NCBI RefSeq assembly: GCF_007065885.1
Contig: NZ_CP041409.1
Location: forward strand, 1,659,501-1,723,500
From: Altererythrobacter sp. TH136
Lineage (GTDB): Bacteria > Pseudomonadota > Alphaproteobacteria > Sphingomonadales > Sphingomonadaceae
Reading direction: 5' to 3'
Length of the DNA: 64,000 bases
Position numbers and translations under genes: made by a program. A model generated the notes under the pieces. The model made no database searches and was not told where the DNA came from. It saw nothing but the letters and a program-made list of their open reading frames with translations. Below, piece after piece: positions 35,392 through 45,221 of this stretch (its first letter is position 1; the number at the start of each line of letters is the position of its first letter).

Positions 35392-37332
35392 ATGGCTTAT
35401 CCAAACGACGAGATCGAGAACGCAGCACTGTTGCAGAACGTACAAAACGGCAGCACCATCGGTGCGACAAATTCAGACGTCTGGTATAAGTACAGCTCAG
35501 CCAGTACCAAAACGGTCGCGCTGAATACCAACGGGTCAGACTATGATACGTATTTGTATGTGTATAGGAAAGAAAGCGATGGTTCTTATACTCTCATCAC
35601 GTCCGACGATGACTCCGGAGACGGTTTGGACTCTGCATTAAGCTTTATAGCTGAGGCAGGCGTTGAATACTATATTGCTGTAGACGGATACGTCGATACA
35701 CAGGGAAACTTCCTCTTAAATTCCAACGAAGTATCGGATGGGTTCTTCCCTGGATCTGTCTCTATAGCCAACACCCAGCTAGTCGAAGGCGACAACGGTA
35801 CCTCGCAGATGGTGTTCACGCTGACCCGCACGGGCGGCAATGCGGCGTTCTCGGTAGATGCAAGCACTGCGAATGTCTCTGCAACCGCCGGCTCAGATTA
35901 CGTAGCCAACTCGCAGACCATAAACTTCGCCGCAGGCCAGAACACGGCGACCTTCTCAGTCACGGTGAACGGCGACACAATCAACGAGGTCAACGAAAGC
36001 TTCCAAGTCAACCTGTCTGGCGCCACCAATGGGGCCACCATCGGCACCGGCACGGCAACCGGCACAATCCTCAACGACGATGCGACCTTCACCATCTCCG
36101 GTGCGAGCGTGGTTGAAGGCAACACGCCGGTCAGCGTTGTGCAGGTTCAGGTGTCGCGCGATCCGGCGAACAGCCAGTTTGCAACGACCTTGTACACGCA
36201 GGCAGTTGCCGGCACCGCTACGGCTGGTTCTGACTATGACGGCGGCACCACCACCGTGAACTTTGCTGCTGGTCAGTCGACGGCGTTCGTCAGCATTGCC
36301 ATCGTGGGCGACCAGGTGATCGAGCCTAACGAGACCTTCACGGTGAACCTCTACTCGAACGCCGGGCGGACCAACCTGCTGTCGAGCAGCACGGTCACCA
36401 TCGTCAACGATGATGGTTCGTCGGTCACCAATGCCTTTGGCCCTGGCAACGACGTGCTCTACGCCACCAGTGCCGGCGGCGAGACCCTGGCTGGCGGCAA
36501 CGGGGATGACCAGTACCTGGTCAACTCGATCGATGACGTGATCATCGAAGGCCCCAATGCCGGCTACGACACGGTGTTCACCGCATCGAGCTACACGCTC
36601 AACGGCGGGTCGTTCGTGGAGAGCCTGTCGACCCAGACCCACTCCGACACGACCAACATCAACCTGATCGGCAACTTCCACGACCAGCTGATCATCGGCA
36701 ACTTCGGCGACAACGTGCTGAACGGCAATGGCGGGGTCGATACGCTGATAGGCCTGCAGGGCAATGACACCTACGTGGTCGGTGATGCAGCAGCGCAGAT
36801 CATCGAGAACGCCGGCGAAGGCTATGACGTGGCCTATGCCCGGGTGTCCTACACTCTTGGCGCTGGTGTAGAGGTCGAGGCTCTCTCGACCCAGACTGTG
36901 GCTGAGACGGCAGCGATCGATCTCACCGGCAACGAGTTCAGCCAGCTGGTGATCGGCAACATGGGCGCCAACGTCCTCAACGGCGGCGGCGGTGCCGATA
37001 CGCTGATCGGTCTGGGCGGCGCGGACACGTTCGCGTTCACCACGGCCCTTGGCGCGAACAACGTCGACACGATCCAGGACTTCGAAGCTGGCGTGGACCA
37101 GATCTCCCTCTCGTCCTCGATCTTCGGCAACCTGGCGACTGGCGAACTGAGCGCTACGGCGTTCACCGTCGGCACCCAGGCGACCACCGCTGATCAGCGG
37201 ATCGTCTACGATCAGGCCACCGGCAAGCTGTTCTACGATGCCGATGGCTCCGGATCAGGTGAAGCAGTGCTGTTTGCGCAGGTCGCCCCCGGCACGATCA
37301 TCACGCCGGCCGACATGGTGGTGACGCCGTAA
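35392..37332 (+). CDS. Calx-beta/RTX type I secreted surface protein, copy B
   Basis: A 646-residue protein with a different head from copy A. Residues 1-118 resemble a bacterial pre-peptidase C-terminal-like beta-sandwich (SDVWYKYSSASTKTVALNTNGSDYDTYLYVY, GVEYYIAVDGYVD). Two Calx-beta domains follow at about 120-229 and 230-341, then the RTX block and C-terminal secretion module. Residues 217-646 equal residues 510-939 of copy A. The first Calx-beta (QLVEGDNGTSQMVFTLTRT) is similar but not identical to the third of copy A, so homology extends outside the exact repeat. An AGGAGG site makes strong translation likely. Exported, calcium-binding, probably adhesive. Confidence 0.9.
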   Translation: MAYPNDEIENAALLQNVQNGSTIGATNSDVWYKYSSASTKTVALNTNGSDYDTYLYVYRKESDGSYTLITSDDDSGDGLDSALSFIAEAGVEYYIAVDGYVDTQGNFLLNSNEVSDGFFPGSVSIANTQLVEGDNGTSQMVFTLTRTGGNAAFSVDASTANVSATAGSDYVANSQTINFAAGQNTATFSVTVNGDTINEVNESFQVNLSGATNGATIGTGTATGTILNDDATFTISGASVVEGNTPVSVVQVQVSRDPANSQFATTLYTQAVAGTATAGSDYDGGTTTVNFAAGQSTAFVSIAIVGDQVIEPNETFTVNLYSNAGRTNLLSSSTVTIVNDDGSSVTNAFGPGNDVLYATSAGGETLAGGNGDDQYLVNSIDDVIIEGPNAGYDTVFTASSYTLNGGSFVESLSTQTHSDTTNINLIGNFHDQLIIGNFGDNVLNGNGGVDTLIGLQGNDTYVVGDAAAQIIENAGEGYDVAYARVSYTLGAGVEVEALSTQTVAETAAIDLTGNEFSQLVIGNMGANVLNGGGGADTLIGLGGADTFAFTTALGANNVDTIQDFEAGVDQISLSSSIFGNLATGELSATAFTVGTQATTADQRIVYDQATGKLFYDADGSGSGEAVLFAQVAPGTIITPADMVVTP

Positions 37333-37450
37333 GGGCAGCTGACCGGTAGACGTTACAGAAAGGCCCCGCCCTCACCGGCGGGGCTTTTTGCATGATCACG
37401 GAGTGACTGCTTCCCACCCACTGCCAAGCCGTTCTGCTATGCGGCGATGC
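36039..37450 (+). repeat. 1,412-bp direct repeat, copy B
   Basis: Second copy of the block at 33521-34932. Identity stops abruptly at 37450/37451, where the sequence switches into an inverted RTX gene fragment, whereas downstream of copy A homology to the 30-kb remnant continues for about 30 bases more. This marks 37450 as a recombination junction. Confidence 0.92.
37363..37389 (+). terminator. rho-independent terminator of copy B
   Basis: Same perfect GCCCCGCC/GGCGGGGC stem, CTCACC loop and TTTTT as after copy A, 31 bases after the stop. Confidence 0.9.
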
Positions 37451-37640
37451 TTCATCCAAGCGACTGCCGGCGGTCAGATAGAAGTGGCCGCTGATGTAGA
37501 TGGTGTCGTTGCCGCCCTGCGTGGCTTCAGTCACGACTTCGCCCATTCCCGAAGACACGATAAGCGTCGTTGCCGGCCAGCCCGATCAGCGTGTCGGCCC
37601 CTCCCTCCCCCACCGTTAAGAACGTTTGCCTGCCCGTTCC
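37451..37640 (-). pseudogene. inverted, frameshifted RTX gene fragment
   Basis: On the minus strand, pieces in different frames read NVLNGGGG, GGADTLIGLAGNDAYRVFGNG and GEVVTEATQGGNDTIYISGHF, which together make one RTX unit of the local type (compare GGGGADTLIGLGGADTF in the complete genes). At least two frameshifts split it. It begins exactly where the 1,412-bp repeat ends, so an RTX gene on the opposite strand was cut by the rearrangement. The remaining 37641-37878 holds the upstream region of rmlC with no other gene seen. Confidence 0.7.
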
Positions 37641-37878
37641 TGACCAGCGTATCGCTAGGCTCGCCTGCGCTATATTAATCAAGAGCGCGGTGCAGTGCGA
37701 TTGTACCAACAACCCGCCGAAGCGGGAGTTCAGGTGCTTCAGCAACTGTAGTCTTGTTATTCCCTGGTGACGCGGAACGTGGCGACGTGATCGGCAGAAA
37801 GGAGCTAAGATCGACAACCGCCCTCTAGCGCCCTACCCGTTGCCGCCAACAATCAAAGGCACTAGGGACGCCTGCGCT

Positions 37879-38448
37879 ATGTTTAACTCACCGGTCCAAT
37901 TGCTAACCGTCGAGCGGCACCAGGACGGCCGAGGCTGGTTTGCTGAGACTTATAATCGCGACCGCTTCGCCGTGCTGGGCATCGAATGCGGCTTCGTGCA
38001 GGACAATCATTCGCTGTCGAAGTTGCCATTCACAGTTCGGGGCTTGCACTTCCAGGCTCCGCCCCACGCTCAAGATAAGCTAGTCCGATGCGTCAAGGGA
38101 CGTATATTCGACGTTGCTGTGGATGTTCGCGCCGGATCTCCCACCTACGGAGGTTGGGTCGGCGCCGAGCTAACCCAAGAAAACGGCCACCAACTTTTTA
38201 TCCCGGTTGGCTTCGCACACGCGTTCATGACGCTAGAGCCTGATTGCGAGGTCGTCTACAAGTGCTCCGACACCTACGCTCCCCAAGCGGACGGCGGTAT
38301 CTTCTGGAACGATCCCGCGATCGGCATCGAGTGGCCCCTAAAACCAGAGGCGGAGGTTCATCTCTCCGACAAGGACCAGCGGCAGCCGCTCTTGGCCGAG
38401 TTCAAGAGCCCGTTTCCCTATGATGGCCGACCGCTGTCCAACCTCTGA
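37879..38448 (+). CDS. rmlC: dTDP-4-dehydrorhamnose 3,5-epimerase
   Basis: A 189-residue cupin enzyme, third step of dTDP-L-rhamnose synthesis. Conserved runs: DGRGWFAETYNRDRF, FVQDNHSLSKLPFTVRGLHFQAPPHAQDKLVRC (active-site His in RGLHFQ), DVAVDVRAGSPTYGGWVGAEL, LFIPVGFAHAFMTLEPDCEVVYKCSDTYAP. The ATG at 37879 starts a normal protein; a TTG 13 codons earlier is less likely. It heads the rml operon, 15 bases before rmlB. The genes sit directly beside the RTX rearrangement. Confidence 0.96.
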   Translation: MFNSPVQLLTVERHQDGRGWFAETYNRDRFAVLGIECGFVQDNHSLSKLPFTVRGLHFQAPPHAQDKLVRCVKGRIFDVAVDVRAGSPTYGGWVGAELTQENGHQLFIPVGFAHAFMTLEPDCEVVYKCSDTYAPQADGGIFWNDPAIGIEWPLKPEAEVHLSDKDQRQPLLAEFKSPFPYDGRPLSNL

Positions 38449-38463
38449 TAGGAACTTTATAAA

Positions 38464-39519
38464 GTGCGGATTCTAGTAACCGGCGGCGCCGGGTTTATCG
38501 GCTCTGCCCTAATCAGGCATCTGATTGGAACCACTGAGCACGAGATTCTGAATCTCGACAAACTGACCTACGCCGGTACCCTTACTGCTCTGGGTGACGC
38601 ATCCGCGAGCGAGCGATATCGCTTTCTTAAGGCGGACATCTGTGATGCGGAGGAAGTTCGCGCGGCGCTTGGCGAGTTTCGGCCGGATGTCATCACGCAT
38701 CTGGCAGCAGAAAGCCACGTCGATCGCTCTATCGACGGCCCGGGCGCGTTTATTCAGACTAATGTCGTCGGAACCTACGTGATGCTGGCAGAAGCGCGGT
38801 CGTACTGGCTGACGCTGGAGGATGAGGCTCGCCAATCGTTCCGCTTCCACCATATCTCGACCGACGAAGTGTTTGGCTCACTTGGAGAGGATGGCCTCTT
38901 CACTGAACAAACACCATATGATCCCCGCTCACCCTACTCGGCGTCCAAGGCAGGCTCCGACCACCTCGTCTCGGCGTGGGGGCATACTTATGGTTTACCC
39001 ATCCTGATCACCAACTGCTCGAACAATTATGGCCCTTATCAATTCCCCGAAAAGATGGTCCCGCTGATGATCGTTAAAGCGCTCGCGGGCGAGAACCTGC
39101 CGGTTTATGGGAAAGGTGATCAGATCCGCGACTGGTTGTTTGTAGACGATCACGTGCGTGCGCTGCAGACTGTTTTCGAGCGGGGCGAGGTCGGCCGCAC
39201 CTACAATGTGGGCGGCAACAACGAGAAGCAGAACATCGACGTGGTGAATACCATCTGTGGCATTCTCGACGAGCTGACCCCGCGCCCGGACGGGAAGCCC
39301 TATCGCGATCAGATCACCTTCGTCGCCGACCGTCCGGGACACGACAAGCGCTACGCCATCGATGCCAGCCGAATCGAGGGCGAGCTTGGCTGGACGCCAG
39401 AGGAATCCTTTGAGAGCGGAATCCGCAAGACGGTAGAATGGTACCTCGCCAACGAGGGCTGGTGGAGGCCGATTGTGGCCGAGCGGCAGGCTGATCGCCG
39501 GCGCGGCCTGGCGGCCTGA
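38464..39519 (+). CDS. rmlB: dTDP-glucose 4,6-dehydratase
   Basis: A 351-residue extended short-chain dehydrogenase, second step of dTDP-L-rhamnose synthesis, NAD-dependent. Motifs: [45 protein letters not shown], and the catalytic [15 protein letters not shown] start at 38464. Lies 15 bases after rmlC and 2 bases before the TTG start of rmlD. Confidence 0.97.
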   Translation: MRILVTGGAGFIGSALIRHLIGTTEHEILNLDKLTYAGTLTALGDASASERYRFLKADICDAEEVRAALGEFRPDVITHLAAESHVDRSIDGPGAFIQTNVVGTYVMLAEARSYWLTLEDEARQSFRFHHISTDEVFGSLGEDGLFTEQTPYDPRSPYSASKAGSDHLVSAWGHTYGLPILITNCSNNYGPYQFPEKMVPLMIVKALAGENLPVYGKGDQIRDWLFVDDHVRALQTVFERGEVGRTYNVGGNNEKQNIDVVNTICGILDELTPRPDGKPYRDQITFVADRPGHDKRYAIDASRIEGELGWTPEESFESGIRKTVEWYLANEGWWRPIVAERQADRRRGLAA

Positions 39520-39521
39520 CA

Positions 39522-40412
39522 TTGGGCCGGCCGATCCTGGTGACCGGTGCGGGCGGGCAGCTGGGTCGAGAGCTTCAGCGCTGCGTGGCGCCTGATGGTT
39601 TCGAGGTCGTGGCGCTCGGCCGTGACGCGCTCGATCTGGCGGACACCGACGCCATCGGAGAGGCGGTCGCTTCGCAGGATTGGGCGGCGATCATCAACGC
39701 CGGCGCCTACACCGCGGTCGATGCAGCCGAGGAGGATATGATCACCGCATGGGCGGTCAACGCGCTTGCGCCGGCCGCTTTGGCACGCAGTTGCGCCGCG
39801 CGCGGTATTCCGCTGGTCCAGGTGTCGACCGACTATGTCTTCTGCGGGGAAGGCCGGGATGCCTGGCAGGTCGACGACCCGACCCGTCCGCTCGGTGTCT
39901 ACGGCGCCTCCAAGCTGGGCGGCGAGCTTGCGGTTCGCACCGGCGGCGTACGCCATGCGATCGTCCGCACCGCATGGGTGGTGTCGCCGCATGGCAAAAA
40001 TTTCGTGAAGACGATGCTGCGCCTGGCGACCGAGCACGACAGCGTCCGGGTGGTCGACGACCAGATCGGCAGCCCGACGTCCGCCGCCGATCTCGCCGAG
40101 GCGGTGCTGGCGGTGGCCGCCCGCATGGCGACCCAGCCCGACGCGCCGGACGGCACATTTCACTTCTGCAACGCCGGGAGCACCAGCTGGGCGGGCTTCG
40201 CCGCGGAGATCTTCCGCCAGTCGGCGAGCCGCGGCGGGCCGTCAGCGACGGTCGAGCCGATCTCCACGACAGACTACCCGACGGCCGCTCGGCGCCCGGC
40301 GAACTCGGTCCTCAGTACGCAGCGGATCGAGCGCGACTACGGCATGGTGCCGCGATCTTGGCAGATTGCTTTGAACGACATTTTAGACGAATTGATCGGA
40401 GTTAAAACATGA
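39522..40412 (+). CDS. rmlD: dTDP-4-dehydrorhamnose reductase
   Basis: A 296-residue NADPH-dependent reductase, final step of dTDP-L-rhamnose synthesis. Motifs: [48 protein letters not shown], and the catalytic YGASKLGGE. Starts with TTG at 39522, which directly precedes the first beta strand. It overlaps the rmlA start by 4 bases (ATGA). Confidence 0.96.
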   Translation: MGRPILVTGAGGQLGRELQRCVAPDGFEVVALGRDALDLADTDAIGEAVASQDWAAIINAGAYTAVDAAEEDMITAWAVNALAPAALARSCAARGIPLVQVSTDYVFCGEGRDAWQVDDPTRPLGVYGASKLGGELAVRTGGVRHAIVRTAWVVSPHGKNFVKTMLRLATEHDSVRVVDDQIGSPTSAADLAEAVLAVAARMATQPDAPDGTFHFCNAGSTSWAGFAAEIFRQSASRGGPSATVEPISTTDYPTAARRPANSVLSTQRIERDYGMVPRSWQIALNDILDELIGVKT

Positions 40413-41278
40413 AGGGTATTGTCCTGGCGGGTGGCTCGGGAACGCGTCTGCATCCAGCGACTCTCGCGGTGAACAAGCAGCTGCTTCCAGTCTACGACAA
40501 GCCCATGATCTATTATCCAGTGTCAGTACTGATGCTCGCCGGTATTCGCGACATCCTGATTATCTCCTCTCCCGAGTACCTCGATAACTACCGGCGCCTG
40601 TTCGGCGACGGGTGCGGGTTTGGTCTTCGCGTGTCGTACGCCGAGCAGCCTCGACCGGAAGGGCTTGCCCAAGCCTTCACCATCGGGGCTGATTTTATTG
40701 GGGACGACGGAGTTGCGCTCGTTTTGGGTGACAACATCTTCTTCGGTGCTAATTTGAGTGATCTGCTTGCTAGCGCCGTCTCGCGCGAGCGCGGAGCGAC
40801 GGTGTTCTCCTACCATGTAGAGGATCCGCAGCGGTACGGGGTCGTCGAGCTTGGTGCGGACGGAAGGGCGCTGTCGCTGGAGGAAAAGCCGGAAGTTCCG
40901 AAGTCTAATCACGCGGTCACCGGCCTCTACTTTTACGACAACAAGGTCGTCGAATACGCCCGGTCGCTTAAACCGTCGGCGCGCGGCGAATTGGAGATTA
41001 CGGATTTAAACCGACTGTACTTGGAAGCAGGCAACCTCTACGTCGAGCAGATGGGCCGCGGTTACGCTTGGCTCGACACGGGGACCCATGACTCGCTTTT
41101 AGAAGCGAGTGAATTTGTTCGCACATTGCAACATCGGCAGGGCATCCAGATCGCGTGCCTGGAAGAAATTGCCCTGCAGATGGGCTTCATAACGCGAGAC
41201 CAAGCCAAAGTGGAAGGGCAGAAGTTTGCGAAGACTCCTTATGGCCAGGCTATTCTCAGGGCTGCCGACGGGCTTTGA
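40409..41278 (+). CDS. rmlA: glucose-1-phosphate thymidylyltransferase
   Basis: A 289-residue nucleotidyltransferase that makes dTDP-glucose, first committed step of rhamnose supply. The N-terminal signature is [44 protein letters not shown], with [34 protein letters not shown] and [19 protein letters not shown] downstream. Coupled to rmlD by an ATGA overlap. Completes the four-gene pathway, so the neighbouring glycosyltransferases probably handle rhamnose. Confidence 0.97.
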   Translation: MKGIVLAGGSGTRLHPATLAVNKQLLPVYDKPMIYYPVSVLMLAGIRDILIISSPEYLDNYRRLFGDGCGFGLRVSYAEQPRPEGLAQAFTIGADFIGDDGVALVLGDNIFFGANLSDLLASAVSRERGATVFSYHVEDPQRYGVVELGADGRALSLEEKPEVPKSNHAVTGLYFYDNKVVEYARSLKPSARGELEITDLNRLYLEAGNLYVEQMGRGYAWLDTGTHDSLLEASEFVRTLQHRQGIQIACLEEIALQMGFITRDQAKVEGQKFAKTPYGQAILRAADGL

Positions 41279-41281
41279 GGA

Positions 41282-42472
41282 TTGCCAAACGCCGAAAGAT
41301 TCTTGAAGAAAAAGTTGGGCGTTGCGGCGGTTCCTACTTCGCGCTCGCCTAGGCGCGTGGCCGTGATCATGAATGCCGCGTTCGCCCTTAACAACTTTCG
41401 CGGACCTCTCATCGCTGACTTAGTGAGTACAGGCGCGACCGTCTACGGTCTTGCTCCCGACTTTGATCACTACGAGCGGGAGAGATTGAGAGCCATCGGC
41501 GGGACTCCTGTAGACTACGGCCTCCATCGAACGGGGCTCAATCCTGTTCGCGAAACAATAAACTTCATCCGATTAATCGGGATTTTGAGAGGGTTGAGGG
41601 TTGATACTGTCCTCGCATGCTTCATCAAGCCGGCTATCTATGGGACGCTAGCGGCCAATATTGTGAGAGTGCCTTGTCGCCAGGCAATGATAGAGGGTCT
41701 TGGTTACGCGTTTACTGATGCCGACGGTGCTTCATGGAAACGTCAAACACTACAACGTATCGTTTCATTTCTTCTGAGCCGGTCAATTAAATTCGCTCAC
41801 ACAGTCTATTTTCTGAATGATGAAGATCAACAACTTTTTATTGATAAAAGGTTAGTCCGCTCAGACACTGCTGTACGTCTAGACGGAATTGGTGTCGATC
41901 TCGACCAATTTCGCTTCGCGCCACCAGTGAGCGATCCAGTTACATTTCTAATGGTTGCCCGCGCCCTTCGCGAAAAAGGAATCTACGAGTTTATCGGAGC
42001 GGCGAAAGAAATTAAGCAAGATTGGCCCACGGCACGTTTCGTACTTGCGGGAGGTCTCGACAGCAATCCAGGCGCAGTCGCGCGAGACCAACTCGAGCAG
42101 TGGGAGAGGGAAGGCATTCTGACGTGGCGCGGCCATGTCGACGACGTTTCTGAAGAGCTCAAGCGCGCGAGTGTCTTTGTTCTGCCTTCATGGCGCGAAG
42201 GTTCACCACGCAGCACACAAGAGGCCATGGCCATGGGGCGCCCGGTCATTACAACGGCGGCACCAGGCGCCAAAGATACTGTTGTGGAGGGCGTAAACGG
42301 TTATCTTGTGCCGGTGCGCGATCCCAGTGCTTTAGCAAGCGCAATGCGGCGATTCCTAAACAATCCATCGCAGATCGCCAGCATGGGGGTTGCAAGTAGA
42401 GCGTTGGCTGAGAGCCGTTATGACGTGCGGCAAATCAACGCGCGGATTCTATCCAGGATGGGCTTTCACTAA
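41282..42472 (+). CDS. family 4 glycosyltransferase
   Basis: A 396-residue GT-B glycosyltransferase following rmlA by 3 bases. The N-terminal strand (RRVAVIMNAAFALNNFRGPLIADLV) requires a start upstream of the first ATG, so the TTG at 41282 is used. The C-terminal donor domain has TFLMVARALREKGIYEFIGAAKEIK, WRGHVDDVSEELKRASVFVLPSWREGSPRSTQEAMAMGRPVITTAAPG. This resembles GT4 enzymes adding a sugar to a lipid-linked oligosaccharide. GC is lower than in the rml genes, hinting at separate ancestry. Donor and acceptor are unknown. Confidence 0.9.
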   Translation: MPNAERFLKKKLGVAAVPTSRSPRRVAVIMNAAFALNNFRGPLIADLVSTGATVYGLAPDFDHYERERLRAIGGTPVDYGLHRTGLNPVRETINFIRLIGILRGLRVDTVLACFIKPAIYGTLAANIVRVPCRQAMIEGLGYAFTDADGASWKRQTLQRIVSFLLSRSIKFAHTVYFLNDEDQQLFIDKRLVRSDTAVRLDGIGVDLDQFRFAPPVSDPVTFLMVARALREKGIYEFIGAAKEIKQDWPTARFVLAGGLDSNPGAVARDQLEQWEREGILTWRGHVDDVSEELKRASVFVLPSWREGSPRSTQEAMAMGRPVITTAAPGAKDTVVEGVNGYLVPVRDPSALASAMRRFLNNPSQIASMGVASRALAESRYDVRQINARILSRMGFH

Positions 42473-42625
42473 AGCAGTCTCGACACTTTTCGCAGCGCGG
42501 TGGTCTTGTATTCTCCACAGTGCTCGAAACTGCGCCTACTGAGGTGCTTTGGTCATCCGCCAAGGCATTGCGGCAACTGCCCGTTCAGATCTCGCTGCTG
42601 TGTCTTGGAGATCTCAAAAGCGAAG

Positions 42626-43870
42626 TCACTCGAAAAGGGGACGCATTGGCTCTTGGGCCACCAAGGCCTCGGTCCAAGCGATCTGCTGCGGCAGACACAC
42701 GCGCTTTAGATCGAACTGTCGGACAACTTTTGCGCGGGCGGCCTTGCCCAGACGAGAGCGCAGATCTTCAGAGTCGAGCAAGCGACAAATTTGCTCGGTC
42801 AGACCCCGCCGGTCGAAGAAGTCCACTAGGAGGCCCTCTTCATTATGCTCAATCACCTCGCGTACAGGCGCAGTGGAACTGGCCACGATCGGAGCGCCGA
42901 GAGCCATTGCCTCTATCAAGCTCCAGCTTAGTACGAACGGGTAGGTCAAGTACACGTGAGCACGTGAAATCGACAAGAGTTCGAGCATCGTATCATGGTC
43001 TAGAGTGCCGACAAAATGGACGCGCGATAGGTCGAGTGCTCCACGGACCTCCGCGAGAATAAGGTCTCGCCAATTGGACCTTGGTGGCGCCGACCCATAG
43101 CCAACACCGTTCCCTCCAACGAGAAACACATGCATCTTGGGTCTTTGACGAAGAAGCTCGGGTAACGAGCGCATGAAGATGTGATAACCGCGGTACGGCT
43201 CGAGGTTGCGCGCTACGAAGGTCACAATCTCATCTTCTGCAGTAAAGCGTCTGCCGCTACCGAGCGTGATGGACGCCCCCGCACGCGGTTTGATGTCATC
43301 GGTGTCGACGCCGTCATGTATTACCGTGATTTTCTTCCGAAACTCGTCTGGATAAGTATCTGCCTGGAAACTCGTCGGCGAGATTCCGGCATTAGCCATT
43401 GCAAAATGCAGGCGTTGCGGAAGGGTTTTCAGTTTAACCCGGATCCGGGAGGGAAGTTCTCGATCGTTACCTTGAAATTCATGATCGAAGGCGGTGTCAC
43501 CACCTTCGGCACGATAGAAAAATTCGCAGTATACGCCGAGACGCGCGGCGGGCCAGACATCCTTGAGAAATAAGGTGTCTCCCCAACCCATGTGACCCAC
43601 AATCGCGTCGGGATGAAATCCACTTTTTCGCAGGGCAATCGCCGCATTGAAGGCGGCTTCTCCTCGAATGAGTTTGGTTTCGAAATCCTGCGCCCAAGGA
43701 CTTTTAGTTTCAGTCGAAAGCTTCGGCACTACTCTATGGATTTGAACACCAGGCAGGGGGGCGGCTTGGTTGAAGGTGAGCGCCTCTACTCTGTTTCCTC
43801 GACTTGCCAGGGCAGGTGCAAGGTGCTTGAATTGCCCTGGAAAATTCTGATGCACTAGCAGGACGTTCAT
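42626..43870 (-). CDS. glycosyltransferase at the end of the type I secretion operon
   Basis: A 414-residue GT4-type enzyme, starting MNVLLVHQNFPGQFKHLAPALASRGN, a typical acceptor domain. The donor domain includes VTFVARNLEPYRGYHIFMRSLPELL, MHVFLVGG, VHFVGTLDHDTMLELLSISRAHVYLTYPFVLSWSLIEAMALGAPIVASSTAPVREVI. Its start lies 3 bases after the stop of the HlyD-like gene, so it is the last cistron of the secretion operon. A cytoplasmic glycosyltransferase here may modify the exported RTX proteins, or may serve the polysaccharide and have joined the operon by chance. Confidence 0.9.
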   Translation of the reverse strand: MNVLLVHQNFPGQFKHLAPALASRGNRVEALTFNQAAPLPGVQIHRVVPKLSTETKSPWAQDFETKLIRGEAAFNAAIALRKSGFHPDAIVGHMGWGDTLFLKDVWPAARLGVYCEFFYRAEGGDTAFDHEFQGNDRELPSRIRVKLKTLPQRLHFAMANAGISPTSFQADTYPDEFRKKITVIHDGVDTDDIKPRAGASITLGSGRRFTAEDEIVTFVARNLEPYRGYHIFMRSLPELLRQRPKMHVFLVGGNGVGYGSAPPRSNWRDLILAEVRGALDLSRVHFVGTLDHDTMLELLSISRAHVYLTYPFVLSWSLIEAMALGAPIVASSTAPVREVIEHNEEGLLVDFFDRRGLTEQICRLLDSEDLRSRLGKAARAKVVRQFDLKRVCLPQQIAWTEALVAQEPMRPLFE

Positions 43871-43873
43871 GTG

Positions 43874-45220
43874 TCACTCCCGGAACGCATTTTCCGAGAG
43901 CCGAGTGAAGGGAGTGAGTAGATAGCTCAGGACCGACCGCTTATCCCCGATCAAATTCACGTCAGCTAACATACCAGGCCCAATCGGCAGCCGCTGGCCA
44001 CTTGGCGAGAGCAGAAAGTTCTCGGGGGTGCCAATCTTTACCGTATAATAGGTCTCACCGGACTGCTCGTCTACAATTGAGTCAGGCGAAATATTTATCA
44101 CTTTGCCCTCGAGCCCCCCGTAGATCGAATAGTTGTAAGAAGTTATCTTGATCAGCGAACGCTGGCCAATCCGGACGAAAGCGATGTCCCGCGGCAAAAC
44201 TCTCGCTTCAACCGTCAAGCCAGAACGCGAGGGCACAATTTCAACTAAGGGTTCACCCGGCCGAGCTGTGCCACCGACAGTGTTGACGAGCACCCGATTA
44301 ACCCTGCCTGTCATTGGGGCACGCACAATCGTGCGCTCCAGGCGATTTGCAAGCGCCGGTTGAGCCTCTTTCCGCCCCGCGGCCTCTGCTTGCGAAGCGG
44401 CGAGCTCAGCGGCTGCTTGTGCCTGCCAATCTTGTCGAATTTGCGCTGCCGCCGCATGAGCTTCAGCAACCGCTGAGGAAGCCCGGGCGATTGAAGCCTG
44501 CGCGGCAACCGCCTGGCTCGCGGCCATGTCTGCCTGACGCTCAGCTTGAATGAGCGTCAGCCGAGGCTCGACGCCGCTGGCCACCAGAGGCCGAAGAATT
44601 GCGACCTGCTGCCGAGCACCATCTCGTCCAGCCACTGCAGCGTCATAGTTTGCCCGAGCCTCCGCTACCCCGCGTTCTGCCTGCGTAATGCGAGAGTTCG
44701 CCGCCGACTGCATACTTGAGAGATTAGCTTGACGAGATCGGTAGAGCGCTTGTTCAATTTCTATCTGTTGAGCCTCAGCCGGCGAACGAGCCGATGAGAA
44801 GTTTGGCCTCTGCCCAGTGATCTCGGCCCGCAAGCGTTCGATCCGAGCACTGAGAGACGCGATTGAAGTCACGCCGACGGCGAAGTCACTCTCAGAAGCC
44901 GTAGGATCAAGCTGAATTAGCGGCTCGCCCTCTCGGACAGTTTCGCCCGCACGGGTCAAAATCGCACTGACGACACCGCCCTCCAGGTTAGAAATCAGCT
45001 GAAGTTGGGCAGTGGGCACGACCCTACCGGTCGCATAGACCGTTCGATCAAGCTGGGTGAGAGTGGCCCAACCAATCAAAAGTGCTATAAACGCAAGCGT
45101 ACCGTACAGCATCAAATTGGACATGCTTGCGGGTTTTATATACCCGCTTTGGTCACCGACGGGCTGGCTGGGAAAATCCCGATCCTGGGCAGCTTCGCTC
45201 GTATTGTGGTCTAGGCTCAT
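43874..45220 (-). CDS. HlyD/PrtE-family type I secretion adaptor
   Basis: A 448-residue membrane-fusion protein joining the ABC exporter to the outer-membrane channel. A single membrane helix (LMLYGTLAFIALLIGWATLTQL) near residue 40 is followed by the lipoyl half-motif (GRVVPTAQLQLISNLEGGVVSAILTRAGETVREGEPLIQLD), long coiled-coil helices rich in Ala, Gln and Glu (about residues 110-290), and the closing beta domain (RTIVRAPMTGRVNRVLVNTVGGTARPGEPLVEIVPS). Start at ATG 45220, one base after the ABC gene stop. The family is that of protease and adhesin exporters. Confidence 0.95.
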   Translation of the reverse strand: MSLDHNTSEAAQDRDFPSQPVGDQSGYIKPASMSNLMLYGTLAFIALLIGWATLTQLDRTVYATGRVVPTAQLQLISNLEGGVVSAILTRAGETVREGEPLIQLDPTASESDFAVGVTSIASLSARIERLRAEITGQRPNFSSARSPAEAQQIEIEQALYRSRQANLSSMQSAANSRITQAERGVAEARANYDAAVAGRDGARQQVAILRPLVASGVEPRLTLIQAERQADMAASQAVAAQASIARASSAVAEAHAAAAQIRQDWQAQAAAELAASQAEAAGRKEAQPALANRLERTIVRAPMTGRVNRVLVNTVGGTARPGEPLVEIVPSRSGLTVEARVLPRDIAFVRIGQRSLIKITSYNYSIYGGLEGKVINISPDSIVDEQSGETYYTVKIGTPENFLLSPSGQRLPIGPGMLADVNLIGDKRSVLSYLLTPFTRLSENAFRE

Positions 45221-45221
45221 G

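Noticed and set aside
30000-38000. Insertion sequence or integrative element responsible for the RTX rearrangement
   Set aside because: No transposase, integrase, terminal inverted repeats or tRNA attachment site was found on either strand.
39351-40163. 270-codon minus-strand frame across rmlB/rmlD
   Set aside because: Spans two real genes and their junction; explained by codon bias of rmlD.
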